A DNA stretch of 12,519 nt from contig JBOFEN010000107.1 of assembly GCA_051648105.1 (NCBI GenBank), positions 1-12,519 of the forward strand. The letters are read 5' to 3'. The stretch is from UBA7332 sp051648105. GTDB taxonomy: Bacteria; Bacteroidota; Bacteroidia; Bacteroidales; UBA7332. The notes beneath the pieces were generated by a model, which saw nothing but the letters and a program-made list of their open reading frames with translations, ran no database searches and was not told the origin of the DNA. The stretch's first letter is position 1, and each line of letters starts with the position of its first letter. Positions 1 to 6,849 of this stretch are shown here, in pieces. A program made the translations under genes and the position numbers.

Positions 1-60
1 TCGTTGTAAATTGTTTTTTATTTTCCTAAGCTCAGTTCCGTTCTCAATATTTGTCTCCAA
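1..60 (-). CDS. Possible 5' end of an unidentified gene running off the left edge
   Basis: On the minus strand one frame stays open from about position 120 to position 1, roughly 40 codons, giving a polar, plausible peptide (it contains the run ETNIENGTELRKIKNNLQR). The frame has no ATG. The only usual alternative start is a TTG at 58-60, leaving 20 codons in the window. A good leftward promoter at 194-225 would give a leader of about 125 nt. The same transcript also carries an ATG at 156-158 opening a 20-codon peptide that stops before this frame. I cannot name a family. An open run of this length can occur by chance in AT-rich DNA, so this is tentative. Confidence 0.2.
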   Translation of the reverse strand, partial: METNIENGTELRKIKNNLQR

Positions 61-193
61 AATTGACGGTCTAATATACCTATTTGCTTGTACTACTATT
101 GTTTTATATATAAATATGTCTTAATGATCTCTTGTGTAAGAACCGAACTAGACAGCATCTCACTTGATGACCGTTGCTGTTCGATTACGGATA

Positions 194-225
194 CAAAAGT
201 ATGCGATTATACAATACGCTCCAAA
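194..225 (-). promoter_or_regulatory. Leftward promoter (TTTG / TAnnTTTG type)
   Basis: Read on the minus strand, TTTG (222-225) is followed after 20 nt by TACTTTTG (194-201). This matches the Bacteroidota housekeeping promoter consensus at every fixed base. Transcription would begin near 185-190 and leave the window leftward. No well-defined gene on that side lies within the window, so the promoter is the best evidence that a divergent neighbour exists. Confidence 0.5.
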
Positions 226-321
226 CGCAAACAGGAAATTCAGCAAGTCAAAAGTGTAACAAAACCGAAATACGAACTGTAAATCAACCTGTTACGAAAA
301 TACACATTAACTTAGATTAAC

Positions 322-335
322 AAATCAAGTGATTT
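322..335. repeat. Small 6-2-6 dyad upstream of the rplS promoter
   Basis: AAATCA, a 2-nt spacer and TGATTT form a perfect inverted repeat about 45 bp upstream of the rplS -33 element and between the two divergent promoters. A 12-bp palindrome, CTATATATATAG, follows at 341-352. Either could be an operator, but both are AT-rich and short enough to arise by chance. Confidence 0.2.
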
Positions 336-379
336 ACGTGCTATATATATAGTATGTGAAACTTTTTAGCTTGATTATA

Positions 380-410
380 TTGTTCATTATATTAATAGTT
401 TATATCTTTG
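380..410 (+). promoter_or_regulatory. rplS promoter
   Basis: TTG at 380-382 and TATCTTTG at 403-410 are separated by 20 nt, matching the Bacteroidota -33/-7 consensus. Transcription would start near 415-420, leaving a leader of about 70 nt before the rplS ATG at 490. No other promoter of this quality is visible closer to rplS. Confidence 0.65.
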
Positions 411-421
411 TACCCGGAAAT

Positions 422-459
422 CGCAATCTCTGTCAGGACATGCTGCCTGTTAAATTGCG
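422..459 (+). promoter_or_regulatory. Candidate structured leader of rplS
   Basis: Inside the predicted rplS 5' leader, CGCAAT (422-427) pairs perfectly with ATTGCG (454-459). Within this closing stem, CAGG (434-437) pairs with CCTG (446-449) around an 8-nt loop. The result is two nested helices separated by internal loops, a shape common in autoregulatory ribosomal-protein leaders that mimic the protein's rRNA site. No poly-U follows, so it is not a simple terminator. L19 leaders are known in Firmicutes; I do not know whether this matches a described Bacteroidota motif. The stems are short, so it could be fortuitous. Confidence 0.35.
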
Positions 460-489
460 TATTACATAACATTTTAAATATCCAAAGAA

Positions 490-843
490 ATGGACTTTAT
501 TAAGATTGCCGAGCAAGCATTCGCTTGTGGAAAAGAGCACCCAGCTTTCAGAAGTGGAGACACTATCACTGTAGCTTACCGTATTAAAGAGGGTAACAAG
601 GAGCGTATCCAGGAGTATCGTGGTGACGTTATCAAAATCGTTGGTCACGGCGAGAAAAAACGTTTCACAGTACGTAAGATGTCTGGTAGCGTAGGTGTAG
701 AGCGTATCTTCCCTATCGACTCACCATTTATCGAAAGCATTACTGTAAACAAACACGGTAAAGTACGTCGTGCTAAATTGTACTACCTACGTGCTCTTAC
801 AGGTAAAAAAGCAAGAATCAAAGAGAGACGCATCAAGCGCTAA
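490..843 (+). CDS. rplS: 50S ribosomal protein L19 (bL19)
   Basis: This gene encodes a 117-residue basic protein that is a full-length bL19, a large-subunit protein near the 30S-50S interface. The N-terminal helix (MDFIKIAEQ) is followed by the SH3-like barrel starting at FRSGDTITVAYRI (residues 20-32), the conserved core GDVIKI...FTVRKMS..VGVERIFP (about 45-77), and the near-invariant KVRRAKLYYLR (91-101). It ends in a Lys/Arg-rich rRNA-binding tail. Length and both ends fit the family. The ATG at 490 is the only sensible start and agrees with the promoter about 80 bp upstream. It is the only confident plus-strand gene and appears monocistronic, ending in a strong hairpin at 866-904. In many bacteria rplS follows trmD, but here its upstream region is non-coding. 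Confidence 0.97.
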   Translation: MDFIKIAEQAFACGKEHPAFRSGDTITVAYRIKEGNKERIQEYRGDVIKIVGHGEKKRFTVRKMSGSVGVERIFPIDSPFIESITVNKHGKVRRAKLYYLRALTGKKARIKERRIKR

Positions 844-865
844 TCACTCATTTGATAATAGCATT

Positions 866-904
866 AAAAGAGGAACTCATCTACGGACGAGTTCCTCTTT
901 TTTT
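866..904 (+). terminator. rplS terminator, probably shared with lipB
   Basis: A perfect 13-bp stem pairs 866-878 (AAAAGAGGAACTC) with 889-901 (GAGTTCCTCTTTT). The loop is 10 nt and the T run continues to 904. The A-rich left arm gives TTTT on the other strand, so the hairpin can also stop minus-strand transcription leaving lipB, whose stop codon is only 14 bp away. It is a compact bidirectional terminator between convergent genes. Confidence 0.9.
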
Positions 905-917
905 GTATCCTTGTATA

Positions 918-1607
918 TTACTCCTTTGAAATATCACTCTCTTGAATCTCAAAAACTCTTTTGAATTGAGTAATGAATCTAGATGATAGCTCCTTGAAGT
1001 CTACCTTGCCATTTAGCTCTCGTTCGATAGAGGTCACTCCCTTGTCAATAAAACCACAAGGATTAATAAACTCGAAATAAGAGAGGTCACTATTTACGTT
1101 GAGTGCTAATCCATGCATAGTTGCAAATTTTGAGCACTTCACGCCAATGGCACATATCTTTCTAGCTGTAGGTTTGCCTACATCAATCCAGACTCCAGTT
1201 GCCCCCTCCATCCTCTGAGCTTCAATGTTATACTCCTTAAGAAGCGATATGACAACTTCCTCGAGGCTATCAACATAAGATTTAACCCCCATAGAGAAGC
1301 TATTCATATCTAGTATCGGGTATACAACTAGTTGGCCTGGCCCATGATAAGTAACATCACCACCACGATTAACCCTTATTGTCTCCACAGGAGGGTTAAG
1401 CATCTTGATACGATCCTCTAGGAAATTGGCATCATTACCATTCTTTCCAATAGTATAAACATGAGGGTGTTCAACAAGAAGAAGATAGTTGTTCCAGTCC
1501 TTTTGAGCATCTCTGTTGTCAATCAGCTCTTTATGTAGTGACTCCTGTAGTTCCCATACCTGACGATAAGATGCTACACCTAGATCATTGATTATTAATC
1601 TCTTCAT
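918..1607 (-). CDS. lipB: Octanoyl-[acyl-carrier-protein]-protein N-octanoyltransferase
   Basis: LipB transfers octanoate from octanoyl-ACP to a specific lysine on lipoyl domains (2-oxoacid dehydrogenase E2, GcvH), the first step of endogenous protein lipoylation in the cytoplasm. The protein is 229 residues, normal for the family. The signature RGGDVTYHGPGQ is at residues 81-92. The catalytic pair is present: Lys150 in ARKICAIG and Cys184 in INPCG. Their spacing of 34 equals that of the E. coli Lys135/Cys169 dyad (known from the literature). The family HGLALNV motif is at 165-171. The ATG overlaps the lipA stop by 4 bp (ATGA), implying translational coupling and a lipA-lipB operon driven from the promoter at 2497-2527. 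No key residue is missing. Confidence 0.96.
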   Translation of the reverse strand: MKRLIINDLGVASYRQVWELQESLHKELIDNRDAQKDWNNYLLLVEHPHVYTIGKNGNDANFLEDRIKMLNPPVETIRVNRGGDVTYHGPGQLVVYPILDMNSFSMGVKSYVDSLEEVVISLLKEYNIEAQRMEGATGVWIDVGKPTARKICAIGVKCSKFATMHGLALNVNSDLSYFEFINPCGFIDKGVTSIERELNGKVDFKELSSRFITQFKRVFEIQESDISKE

Positions 1608-2470
1608 AGCTGAGCTGATTTACGAATATGATTGTGTGCCATATAACTCGATCGAACGAGGGGTGCGCTGGCTACCTCGCGAAAACCCTTGCGACGAGCT
1701 ACTCTATAATACTCATTAAAACATTCTGGTGTAATATACTCTACTACAGGTATGTTATTTAGATCTGGCTGAAGGTACTGACCAATAGTCATAACCTCAC
1801 ATCCAACAGAAAGAAGATCATCCATTGTATGAAGTATCTCCTCTTTTGTCTCACCTAAACCAAGCATAATACCAGATTTTGCAACAATACCTGAATTAGC
1901 AATATGCTCAAGCACCTTTAGTGAGGTTTGATACTTTGCAGTACATCTGACTGAATCAGATAATCGACGGACTGTCTCCAAATTGTGTGATATAACATCT
2001 GGCTCCATCTTTATTATAAGATCAACTAGAGATAGATCTCCTCTAAAGTCTGGTATTAGAAGCTCCATAGTAACATGAGGAGTTCTACGCTTTATTGCAG
2101 CAACAGTAGCAACCCAATGAGCTGCCCCGCCATCAGGGAGATCATCCCTATCTACAGAGGTTATGACGGCATGCTTTATACCTAATTCCTCAATTGATTT
2201 TGCTACGTTTTCTGGCTCATTTGGGTCAAGAGGCTTCGGCCTACCAGTGGTCACATTACAGAATTTGCAAGAGCGAGTACATATACTACCACCTATCATA
2301 AAGGTGGCGGTTCCATTGCCCCAACACTCCGCTTGATTTGGACAACGTCCACTTACACAAATAGTATTTAGCTTATGTTGACCCAGAGATGTTTGGACAC
2401 TACAAGGAAGAACACCCTTAGGGAGCTTTACCTTAAGCCACTCTGGTTTGCGTCTAGTTACACTTTCCAT
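1604..2470 (-). CDS. lipA: Lipoyl synthase (radical SAM)
   Basis: LipA inserts two sulfur atoms into the protein-bound octanoyl chain made by LipB, using S-adenosylmethionine and two 4Fe-4S clusters. From the start chosen here it has 288 residues. The auxiliary-cluster cysteines C38, C43 and C49 (CX4CX5C, within CVSGRCPNQAEC) and the radical-SAM cysteines C64, C68 and C71 (CX3CX2C, CTRSCKFC) are intact. The C-terminal RSSYMA (273-278) supplies the serine ligand of the auxiliary cluster. I start at the ATG at 2468-2470 because MESVTRRKPEWLKVKLP resembles family N termini and lies just after the predicted transcription start. The longer reading to 2518 adds 16 hydrophobic residues and would begin upstream of that start site. 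The gene overlaps lipB by 4 bp. Confidence 0.96.
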   Translation of the reverse strand: MESVTRRKPEWLKVKLPKGVLPCSVQTSLGQHKLNTICVSGRCPNQAECWGNGTATFMIGGSICTRSCKFCNVTTGRPKPLDPNEPENVAKSIEELGIKHAVITSVDRDDLPDGGAAHWVATVAAIKRRTPHVTMELLIPDFRGDLSLVDLIIKMEPDVISHNLETVRRLSDSVRCTAKYQTSLKVLEHIANSGIVAKSGIMLGLGETKEEILHTMDDLLSVGCEVMTIGQYLQPDLNNIPVVEYITPECFNEYYRVARRKGFREVASAPLVRSSYMAHNHIRKSAQL

Positions 2471-2496
2471 GGATAGATTATTTAATAATGATCTAC

Positions 2497-2527
2497 CAAA
2501 AATAATAAAAGAAAACAATAACGCAAC
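2497..2527 (-). promoter_or_regulatory. lipA-lipB promoter
   Basis: On the minus strand, GTTG (2524-2527) and TATTTTTG (2497-2504) are separated by 19 nt, a good Bacteroidota -33/-7 pair. Transcription would begin near 2488-2492, only about 20 nt before the lipA ATG at 2470. This supports the shorter LipA start. It also suggests the lipoylation operon has its own promoter, although no obvious terminator separates it from the upstream gene ending at 2549. Confidence 0.6.
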
Positions 2528-2548
2528 AGTATGTATGATAAATAGAGA

Positions 2549-2821
2549 CTAGTTTAAGCTCTTCACTCTTTTATACCTCTGGTATAAAACATAAACTACA
2601 CCCATAATCACATAGACAATCCAAGGGGTTGATCCTGATAGATCACCATCAACAATATCACCATCATCTATGCCAGGTTCAGGTGGTAACTCAATAAAAA
2701 ATAGATCAGTAGATGCATCTCCCCTACTATAAATAAAACTTCTCTCAAGTGATCCTTGTGAATATGCTAGAGAGAGAGACAACGCAAGGGTTGTAATGAA
2801 TAGACGTATTCTCATAATCAT
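2549..2821 (-). CDS. Small exported protein with C-terminal membrane anchor
   Basis: This 90-residue protein is not a family I can name. Residues 1-21 form a signal peptide (basic start, hydrophobic core, AYS before a predicted cleavage ahead of Gln22). Residues 22-66 are polar, proline-containing and acidic (IDDGDIVDGDLSG at 51-63). A single hydrophobic helix follows (WIVYVIMGVVYVLY, about 67-80), then a basic tail (QRYKRVKSLN). The order signal peptide, acidic linker, helix, basic end resembles tripartite surface-sorting tails, and I recall similar short proteins in other Bacteroidales. The ATG overlaps the stop of the T9SS cargo gene by 4 bp (ATGA), so the two are probably co-translated. 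Met3 is an alternative start. Confidence 0.7.
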   Translation of the reverse strand: MIMRIRLFITTLALSLSLAYSQGSLERSFIYSRGDASTDLFFIELPPEPGIDDGDIVDGDLSGSTPWIVYVIMGVVYVLYQRYKRVKSLN

Positions 2822-5157
2822 ATGGCTTTATTAGAGACCCAAACCCTCTTATTTACGACACTACTCTCTGAGCTTATTTGAATCATATATACACCACCCC
2901 TTGGAATATGAAGATCTAGAGTCTCACTACTTGTTAATGCACTATAGATTGTAGCGCCAGAGATATCAAATAAACGGACAAGTTCACCTACTGCTAATCC
3001 AGTAATAGTAATATATCCATCACGGGGAATAATCGAGACTTTTGAAACGGCTTGATTATTTGAGTCCAGCTTTATTGACGCTTTGACTCTCCCTTTTATT
3101 CTCTCGCCCTTGATTCCATTTATAGAGATAATATTATTATCTAGCTCAAAACTCTCCCCACTATCCAAATCAAGATGTAGCTCAGTCATCTCATCTAAAC
3201 TATTTCTATCAACAGATAGATAGTGAACCCCAGTAGAAGCAATGCGTATCTCGAAGGTAATTCCTTCTATCAGTTCGTCAAGAGAGATGTCACTCAAATG
3301 CATAGGATAACCCCAACGACTATAGTATACCTGAGGGACATCAGATCTAAGTGAAAACATCTTTGCCATATCATGACCTACTTGATAGAACTCTCTAGGG
3401 GTATCAGCCAGACGAAGATGGCAAGCATCACTTGTAATACCATCACTAACTTCTATAACTAGTTCTGAGGCTGTTTCATTAGAGTATGAAGAAGTCTCAG
3501 AAATAGCACACCACTCAGGAATAAATACTATTGGGTCTGATGAATCGACCTGCACAAAGAAACTATTAAGACTGTTTATCTCTCCGTTAAGAGTATAGGT
3601 CTCGCCATTCCATGCTAGCCAATGCCCATGACTAGCCCTACTTAGATTTGCAATGTAAGGATTGCCTACAAGATTCCAGCCATTATGGAGATCATCACTA
3701 TTTACTCCTCCATACTGAGGTAAAAGCATCTGTTCTCTATTAGAGAGTGATATTTGCTTGGTACTATCAGAAACATACATTATTATATCAGCATCCATAG
3801 GGAGTGCTAATATATACCCAACACCACGACTCAACTTATGTCCTGATGTACCTAATGGAATAATATCCATAAAATTACTTATCTCACCTCCATTACTCTC
3901 TCTTGCGTGAGTATCATAACTACATATACGAATATCCACACCTTGTATAGGTGAACTATTATCATTAACCCTCATAGAGTCAACATCAAAAGGTAGCGAT
4001 ATAAAGTGCCATTTACCTGCTGATAGACTTAGATTCACATCAACGGCACCAGATACAATAAAGTCTCCATCAACCCAAAGAGTTGGTGAAGAGAGACTAT
4101 TCTCTTTATCGCTATATGAAAGTGATATATTCTCTGTTGATACAGACTCTCCTGATGGAATAACAAGAGTTGCACCTTCGGCTACTGTTATTGACTCCAC
4201 ATAACTACTCTCAAGTGTGTGATGATTATCCCCCACCACTTCAAGCTTGCCAAGAGTTATCTTTGTTGTCTGCTCCTCTGTGCAGTTGCCAGTAAGCGGA
4301 TCGAAAGCTACTATCGACAATATATAATCCCCATCACTCACCTCATCAAAAGCACAATTAATACCATCAACGACCATACCCTTTACATATGAGGTGTTCA
4401 TAGTATGCCTACCAAAATCAGAGACCTCATCAATTGGATAAGGGTCCCACTGATTCTTAAGAGCTGTGGCAAAAGTACTTTCTGTAAATTCTCTTGCATC
4501 TCCTTTGAGTATAGTTGGTTTACGTCTTATCGTTTGGTCTCGTGCTTTAACTGATTTATCGCTACTCTGCCAAAATGTATCTTTAGAATTTATATAGCCA
4601 ATTACCCCAAAGAGATCAACGCGATTACTTTCACGGGTTAACTCTAATGCATCATCCCCATTAAAGTTAGACTTTACTGGTATTGACTCTACACCGTCGG
4701 GAAGAAGCAAGACACTACTCTGATACCTAAATACAAAGGTTTGTTTTGGTGCTAATACTCCATTAAGCGGATATCGAACCCCATTCTTAGTTGGATTTAT
4801 ATAGATAAGTAACTCGTAATTTTCTCTATCAAGATCAATAAATCTATCAGTACCATTATATATCTCTAGGTACTTATTAAGGCTACTCCCCTCAAGATAC
4901 TCAGATATAATGAGGTCAGGAGCAAAATTTCCATTTGCATCCTTAAGTAGCACTCGGTAGTGGGTTTGATCATTCGTCGCATCCCATGAGATGTTCAGTA
5001 ATGATCCCTCACGAGAGATAGATAAACATGATGGGGCCTCTATCACAGAGGTTAAGTCTATCTCTTGGGTGGAAATAATGGGCATAGACTTAACGAGGGG
5101 CATAGAGAAGAAAGAGAGAAGCGTAACTCCCCCTAAAACTGCAGATCTAAAAGTCAT
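2818..5157 (-). CDS. Large secreted T9SS cargo with lamin-tail domain
   Basis: The chosen start gives 779 residues beginning with a signal peptide (MTFRSAVLGGVTLLSFFSMP). An upstream ATG at 5223 would add 22 residues with a poorer signal sequence. Approximate domains: FN3-like first half 41-78; lamin-tail (LTD) domain 81-250, with LIISEYLEG, YLEIYNGT, GDDALEL and a typical NQWDPYP...GRHT end; FN3-like second half 255-303; a region seen in Bacteroidales secreted proteins with FISLPFD (386-392), RGVGYILALP and NGWNLVGNPY (492-501); and a C-terminal sorting domain from about 700 (GYITITGLAVGELVRLFD, GVYMIQI, NKRVWV) resembling T9SS type A. That tail predicts export across the outer membrane and attachment to the surface or release. 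No catalytic motif is evident, so the function is unknown; LTD-bearing proteins may bind surfaces or nucleases. It overlaps the small membrane protein by 4 bp and lies 134 bp after the exonuclease gene. Confidence 0.85.
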   Translation of the reverse strand: MTFRSAVLGGVTLLSFFSMPLVKSMPIISTQEIDLTSVIEAPSCLSISREGSLLNISWDATNDQTHYRVLLKDANGNFAPDLIISEYLEGSSLNKYLEIYNGTDRFIDLDRENYELLIYINPTKNGVRYPLNGVLAPKQTFVFRYQSSVLLLPDGVESIPVKSNFNGDDALELTRESNRVDLFGVIGYINSKDTFWQSSDKSVKARDQTIRRKPTILKGDAREFTESTFATALKNQWDPYPIDEVSDFGRHTMNTSYVKGMVVDGINCAFDEVSDGDYILSIVAFDPLTGNCTEEQTTKITLGKLEVVGDNHHTLESSYVESITVAEGATLVIPSGESVSTENISLSYSDKENSLSSPTLWVDGDFIVSGAVDVNLSLSAGKWHFISLPFDVDSMRVNDNSSPIQGVDIRICSYDTHARESNGGEISNFMDIIPLGTSGHKLSRGVGYILALPMDADIIMYVSDSTKQISLSNREQMLLPQYGGVNSDDLHNGWNLVGNPYIANLSRASHGHWLAWNGETYTLNGEINSLNSFFVQVDSSDPIVFIPEWCAISETSSYSNETASELVIEVSDGITSDACHLRLADTPREFYQVGHDMAKMFSLRSDVPQVYYSRWGYPMHLSDISLDELIEGITFEIRIASTGVHYLSVDRNSLDEMTELHLDLDSGESFELDNNIISINGIKGERIKGRVKASIKLDSNNQAVSKVSIIPRDGYITITGLAVGELVRLFDISGATIYSALTSSETLDLHIPRGGVYMIQISSESSVVNKRVWVSNKAI

Positions 5158-5206
5158 AAAGTAGATGATTTGTTTGAAATTCAGAGAACTATGATTTGAG
5201 AAAGCA

Positions 5207-5237
5207 CAAATAAAAACAAACAAATCGAGACTTTAAA
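5207..5237 (-). promoter_or_regulatory. Weak candidate promoter for the T9SS cargo gene
   Basis: On the minus strand, TTTA (5234-5237) and TTTATTTG (5207-5214) are separated by 19 nt. Each box has one mismatch to the Bacteroidota consensus. A start near 5200 would suit the ATG at 5157 and exclude the one at 5223. Without it, the gene would be read through from the exonuclease upstream, since no terminator is visible at 5158-5291. Confidence 0.28.
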
Positions 5238-5291
5238 ACTTTTAAACATATTATATAACATACAGATAGTGAGTATATTCACCTGAAAAGT

Positions 5292-5912
5292 CTAGTATGA
5301 CGACCTTCTTCTACCTCTATTTGCAAGCTGACCTCTATATCCATCTGGTGATAAAAGGCCTCTTGTGAAGTTGTATTTCTCTTGAAGAGTGTCTATATTA
5401 TGGCAATCTATTGCCCTAAGTGAAGTCAGAAAGAGTGATGCACAAGCAGTAGAATCTCCCTCTGCACGGTGATGTCTACCCATATCAATGCCTAAATGTG
5501 TACATATATTGGGTAAAGAGTAGCTAGCACATCCAGTGAATATATATTTAGCCACCCTATATGAGCAGTAGAAGTGCAGTGTTGGCATAGGGATATTGTA
5601 ATACAGAAGGGTTGCTCTGAGAACAGGAATATCAAAACTTGCATTATGAGCTACAATGAGACTATTCTCAAATAGTGGGAGTAGTTCACACCAAATCTTA
5701 TCAAAGGTTGGCACATTTGAGGTCTCCTCTGGAGTAATTCCATGCACCATGATATTAGTTCTGTCATATCTATTACCAGGAGGACGAACCAACCAGCTTC
5801 GAGAGTATGCAATCTCCCCCCTCTCTATAACCGTGATACCAACCTCACATATTGAGTCTCTACTGTAGGTGGCCGTCTCGAAATCGAGTGCAATAAAGTT
5901 TATATCATTCAT
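5292..5912 (-). CDS. DnaQ-like 3'-5' exonuclease (DEDDh family)
   Basis: This 206-residue stand-alone exonuclease domain resembles the DNA polymerase III epsilon proofreading subunit. All metal-binding motifs of the DEDDh class are present: Exo I with D10 and E12 (ALDFETA), Exo II with N90 and D94 (AHNASFD), and Exo III with H148 and D153 (HRAEGD, His-x4-Asp). VHGITPEE (56-63) is also typical. It would remove nucleotides from 3' ends of DNA or RNA using two divalent metals, in the cytoplasm. The short basic C terminus (NRGRRRSSY) could contact nucleic acid. I do not assign dnaQ, because Bacteroidota carry several such paralogs and nothing here shows a polymerase-binding region. It has its own promoter, and the preceding gene ends in a terminator. 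Confidence 0.9.
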   Translation of the reverse strand: MNDINFIALDFETATYSRDSICEVGITVIERGEIAYSRSWLVRPPGNRYDRTNIMVHGITPEETSNVPTFDKIWCELLPLFENSLIVAHNASFDIPVLRATLLYYNIPMPTLHFYCSYRVAKYIFTGCASYSLPNICTHLGIDMGRHHRAEGDSTACASLFLTSLRAIDCHNIDTLQEKYNFTRGLLSPDGYRGQLANRGRRRSSY

Positions 5913-5955
5913 ATGATGTGATTTAGATTGTAAATAACAGTAAAAAACTGCTGCT

Positions 5956-5986
5956 CAAAGATAGAGTATATCAATAGTAGTACAAA
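5956..5986 (-). promoter_or_regulatory. Exonuclease gene promoter
   Basis: On the minus strand, TTTG (5983-5986), 19 nt, then TATCTTTG (5956-5963) matches every fixed base of the Bacteroidota consensus. Transcription would start near 5949, giving a leader of about 35 nt before the ATG at 5912. It lies just downstream of the terminator at 6023-6064, so it defines a new transcription unit. Confidence 0.75.
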
Positions 5987-6022
5987 TAAAGTAGTAGCTA
6001 TTAAAGATTAACGAGAAAATAA

Positions 6023-6064
6023 AAGACATGAGTAAGAAGAGCGTACCCTGCTTACTCATGTCTT
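6023..6064 (-). terminator. Hairpin terminator of the outer-membrane protein gene
   Basis: A perfect 14-bp inverted repeat (AAGACATGAGTAAG at 6023-6036, its complement at 6051-6064) flanks a 14-nt loop. On the minus strand it begins 27 nt after the stop codon at 6091 and is followed by a T-rich run (TTTTATTTTC). The T run only follows the minus-strand copy, so it acts on the gene at 6091-6744. Confidence 0.85.
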
Positions 6065-6090
6065 ATTAATTTAATTATTGCATCTCAAAC

Positions 6091-6744
6091 TTATAACCTG
6101 ATAGTTAGATATAGTCTAATTGCATCAGTATTTAATGTAGTTGGAAGAGGGGTGCGAATACCCTCAATGTCGAAATTGATATTCTTATAGTTAGGATTAC
6201 CCCATCTCTTCTCGACGCCTAATCCAATAATCTTATATGAAACCGAGGCCCCAGTGACAAAGAAAGAAGCATAAGTACCACCTACATAGTTCTCTTCTAT
6301 GTCATCATCCACTGCCACGCGAGTAGCAAAAGAAGGAGCAAAACGGAAATAGGCACTTATATTAAGTCCTTTCACAGGAGTTACCGTCACGGATGGACCT
6401 ACTTGTATACCAAGCTCTAATTGATGTACTTTATCACTACTGCTTGTCGTGCTACCACTACTAATATCATAATATGCGTAGTTCACATCAATCCACGTAG
6501 CATCTATTCCAAACCTTACCATTCCGCCTAGTGGTCTACTTTTAAAAAGATAGAATGTGTGTCCCACAGTTAGTGCAGCTGCTACATCACTACTAACCTT
6601 ATCTGAACCCTTCAACTTAATATCTTGAAGTGCATAGTTGAAGTTGACATAGTTAGGTCTAAGTGAATACTTATCTTGGGCAGTAATCATAGAGAATGAG
6701 GAGAGTGTCAAGATAGAGAGTATAGCAATAAAAACTTTCTTCAT
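6091..6744 (-). CDS. Small outer-membrane beta-barrel protein
   Basis: This 217-residue protein has a clear signal peptide (MKKVFIAILSILTLSS...MITA, cleavage predicted after Ala22 before Gln23). The mature part alternates polar and hydrophobic residues in strand-length blocks such as GGMVRFGIDATWIDVNYAYY, GIQVGPSVTV and ISAYFRFAPSF. It ends in a strand (IRLYLTIRL) typical of barrels inserted by the BAM complex. Size suggests an 8- to 10-stranded barrel of the OmpW/OmpX-like or 'porin family' class. It has no plug or OmpA-like peptidoglycan domain. Substrate and role cannot be read from the sequence. It is probably monocistronic, with a 170-bp upstream gap and its own downstream terminator. 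Confidence 0.8.
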   Translation of the reverse strand: MKKVFIAILSILTLSSFSMITAQDKYSLRPNYVNFNYALQDIKLKGSDKVSSDVAAALTVGHTFYLFKSRPLGGMVRFGIDATWIDVNYAYYDISSGSTTSSSDKVHQLELGIQVGPSVTVTPVKGLNISAYFRFAPSFATRVAVDDDIEENYVGGTYASFFVTGASVSYKIIGLGVEKRWGNPNYKNINFDIEGIRTPLPTTLNTDAIRLYLTIRL

Positions 6745-6784
6745 AAGTGTAAGTTATTAGTGAGTTACTTTAATTTCTAATACT

Positions 6785-6815
6785 AAAAGATAGTTTATTA
6801 GCTAAAGGGCTTAAA
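6785..6815 (-). promoter_or_regulatory. Candidate promoter of the outer-membrane protein gene
   Basis: On the minus strand, TTTA (6812-6815) and TATCTTTT (6785-6792) are separated by 19 nt, one mismatch in each box. Spacing and position (start near 6778, about 34 nt before the ATG at 6744) fit well. Confidence 0.4.
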
Positions 6816-6849
6816 GGAAAAACACATAATAGCAGACTCAACACTATAC

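Larger units (their letters stand above)
1..489. other. Region without a well-supported gene, left of rplS
   Basis: This AT-rich stretch lies left of the rplS start. I find no tRNA-like cloverleaf, insertion sequence or convincing complete ORF. It holds two oppositely directed Bacteroidota-type promoters (a leftward one at 194-225, a rightward one at 380-410), a small dyad at 322-335, a 12-bp AT palindrome at 341-352, and a possible structured leader at 422-459. A plus-strand reading frame at 88-282 has a composition unlike a real protein and crosses the leftward promoter, so I do not call it. A possible edge-truncated minus-strand coding start is listed separately. Confidence 0.6.

Noticed and set aside
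88..282. Plus-strand 64-codon frame left of rplS
   Set aside because: Its composition is unlike a normal protein (Tyr/Cys-rich start), it has no promoter, and it crosses the well-formed leftward promoter.
433..648. Minus-strand frame over the rplS start
   Set aside because: It is antisense to the conserved N-terminal half of L19 and to the rplS leader; a shadow.
770..964. Plus-strand frame after rplS
   Set aside because: It overlaps the rplS 3' end, the terminator hairpin and the lipB 3' end; a shadow.
5224..5291. GTGA-N6-TCAC dyad and repeated TTTAAAA tracts after the exonuclease gene
   Set aside because: The arms are only 4-5 bp with no T run; too weak to call a terminator or operator.
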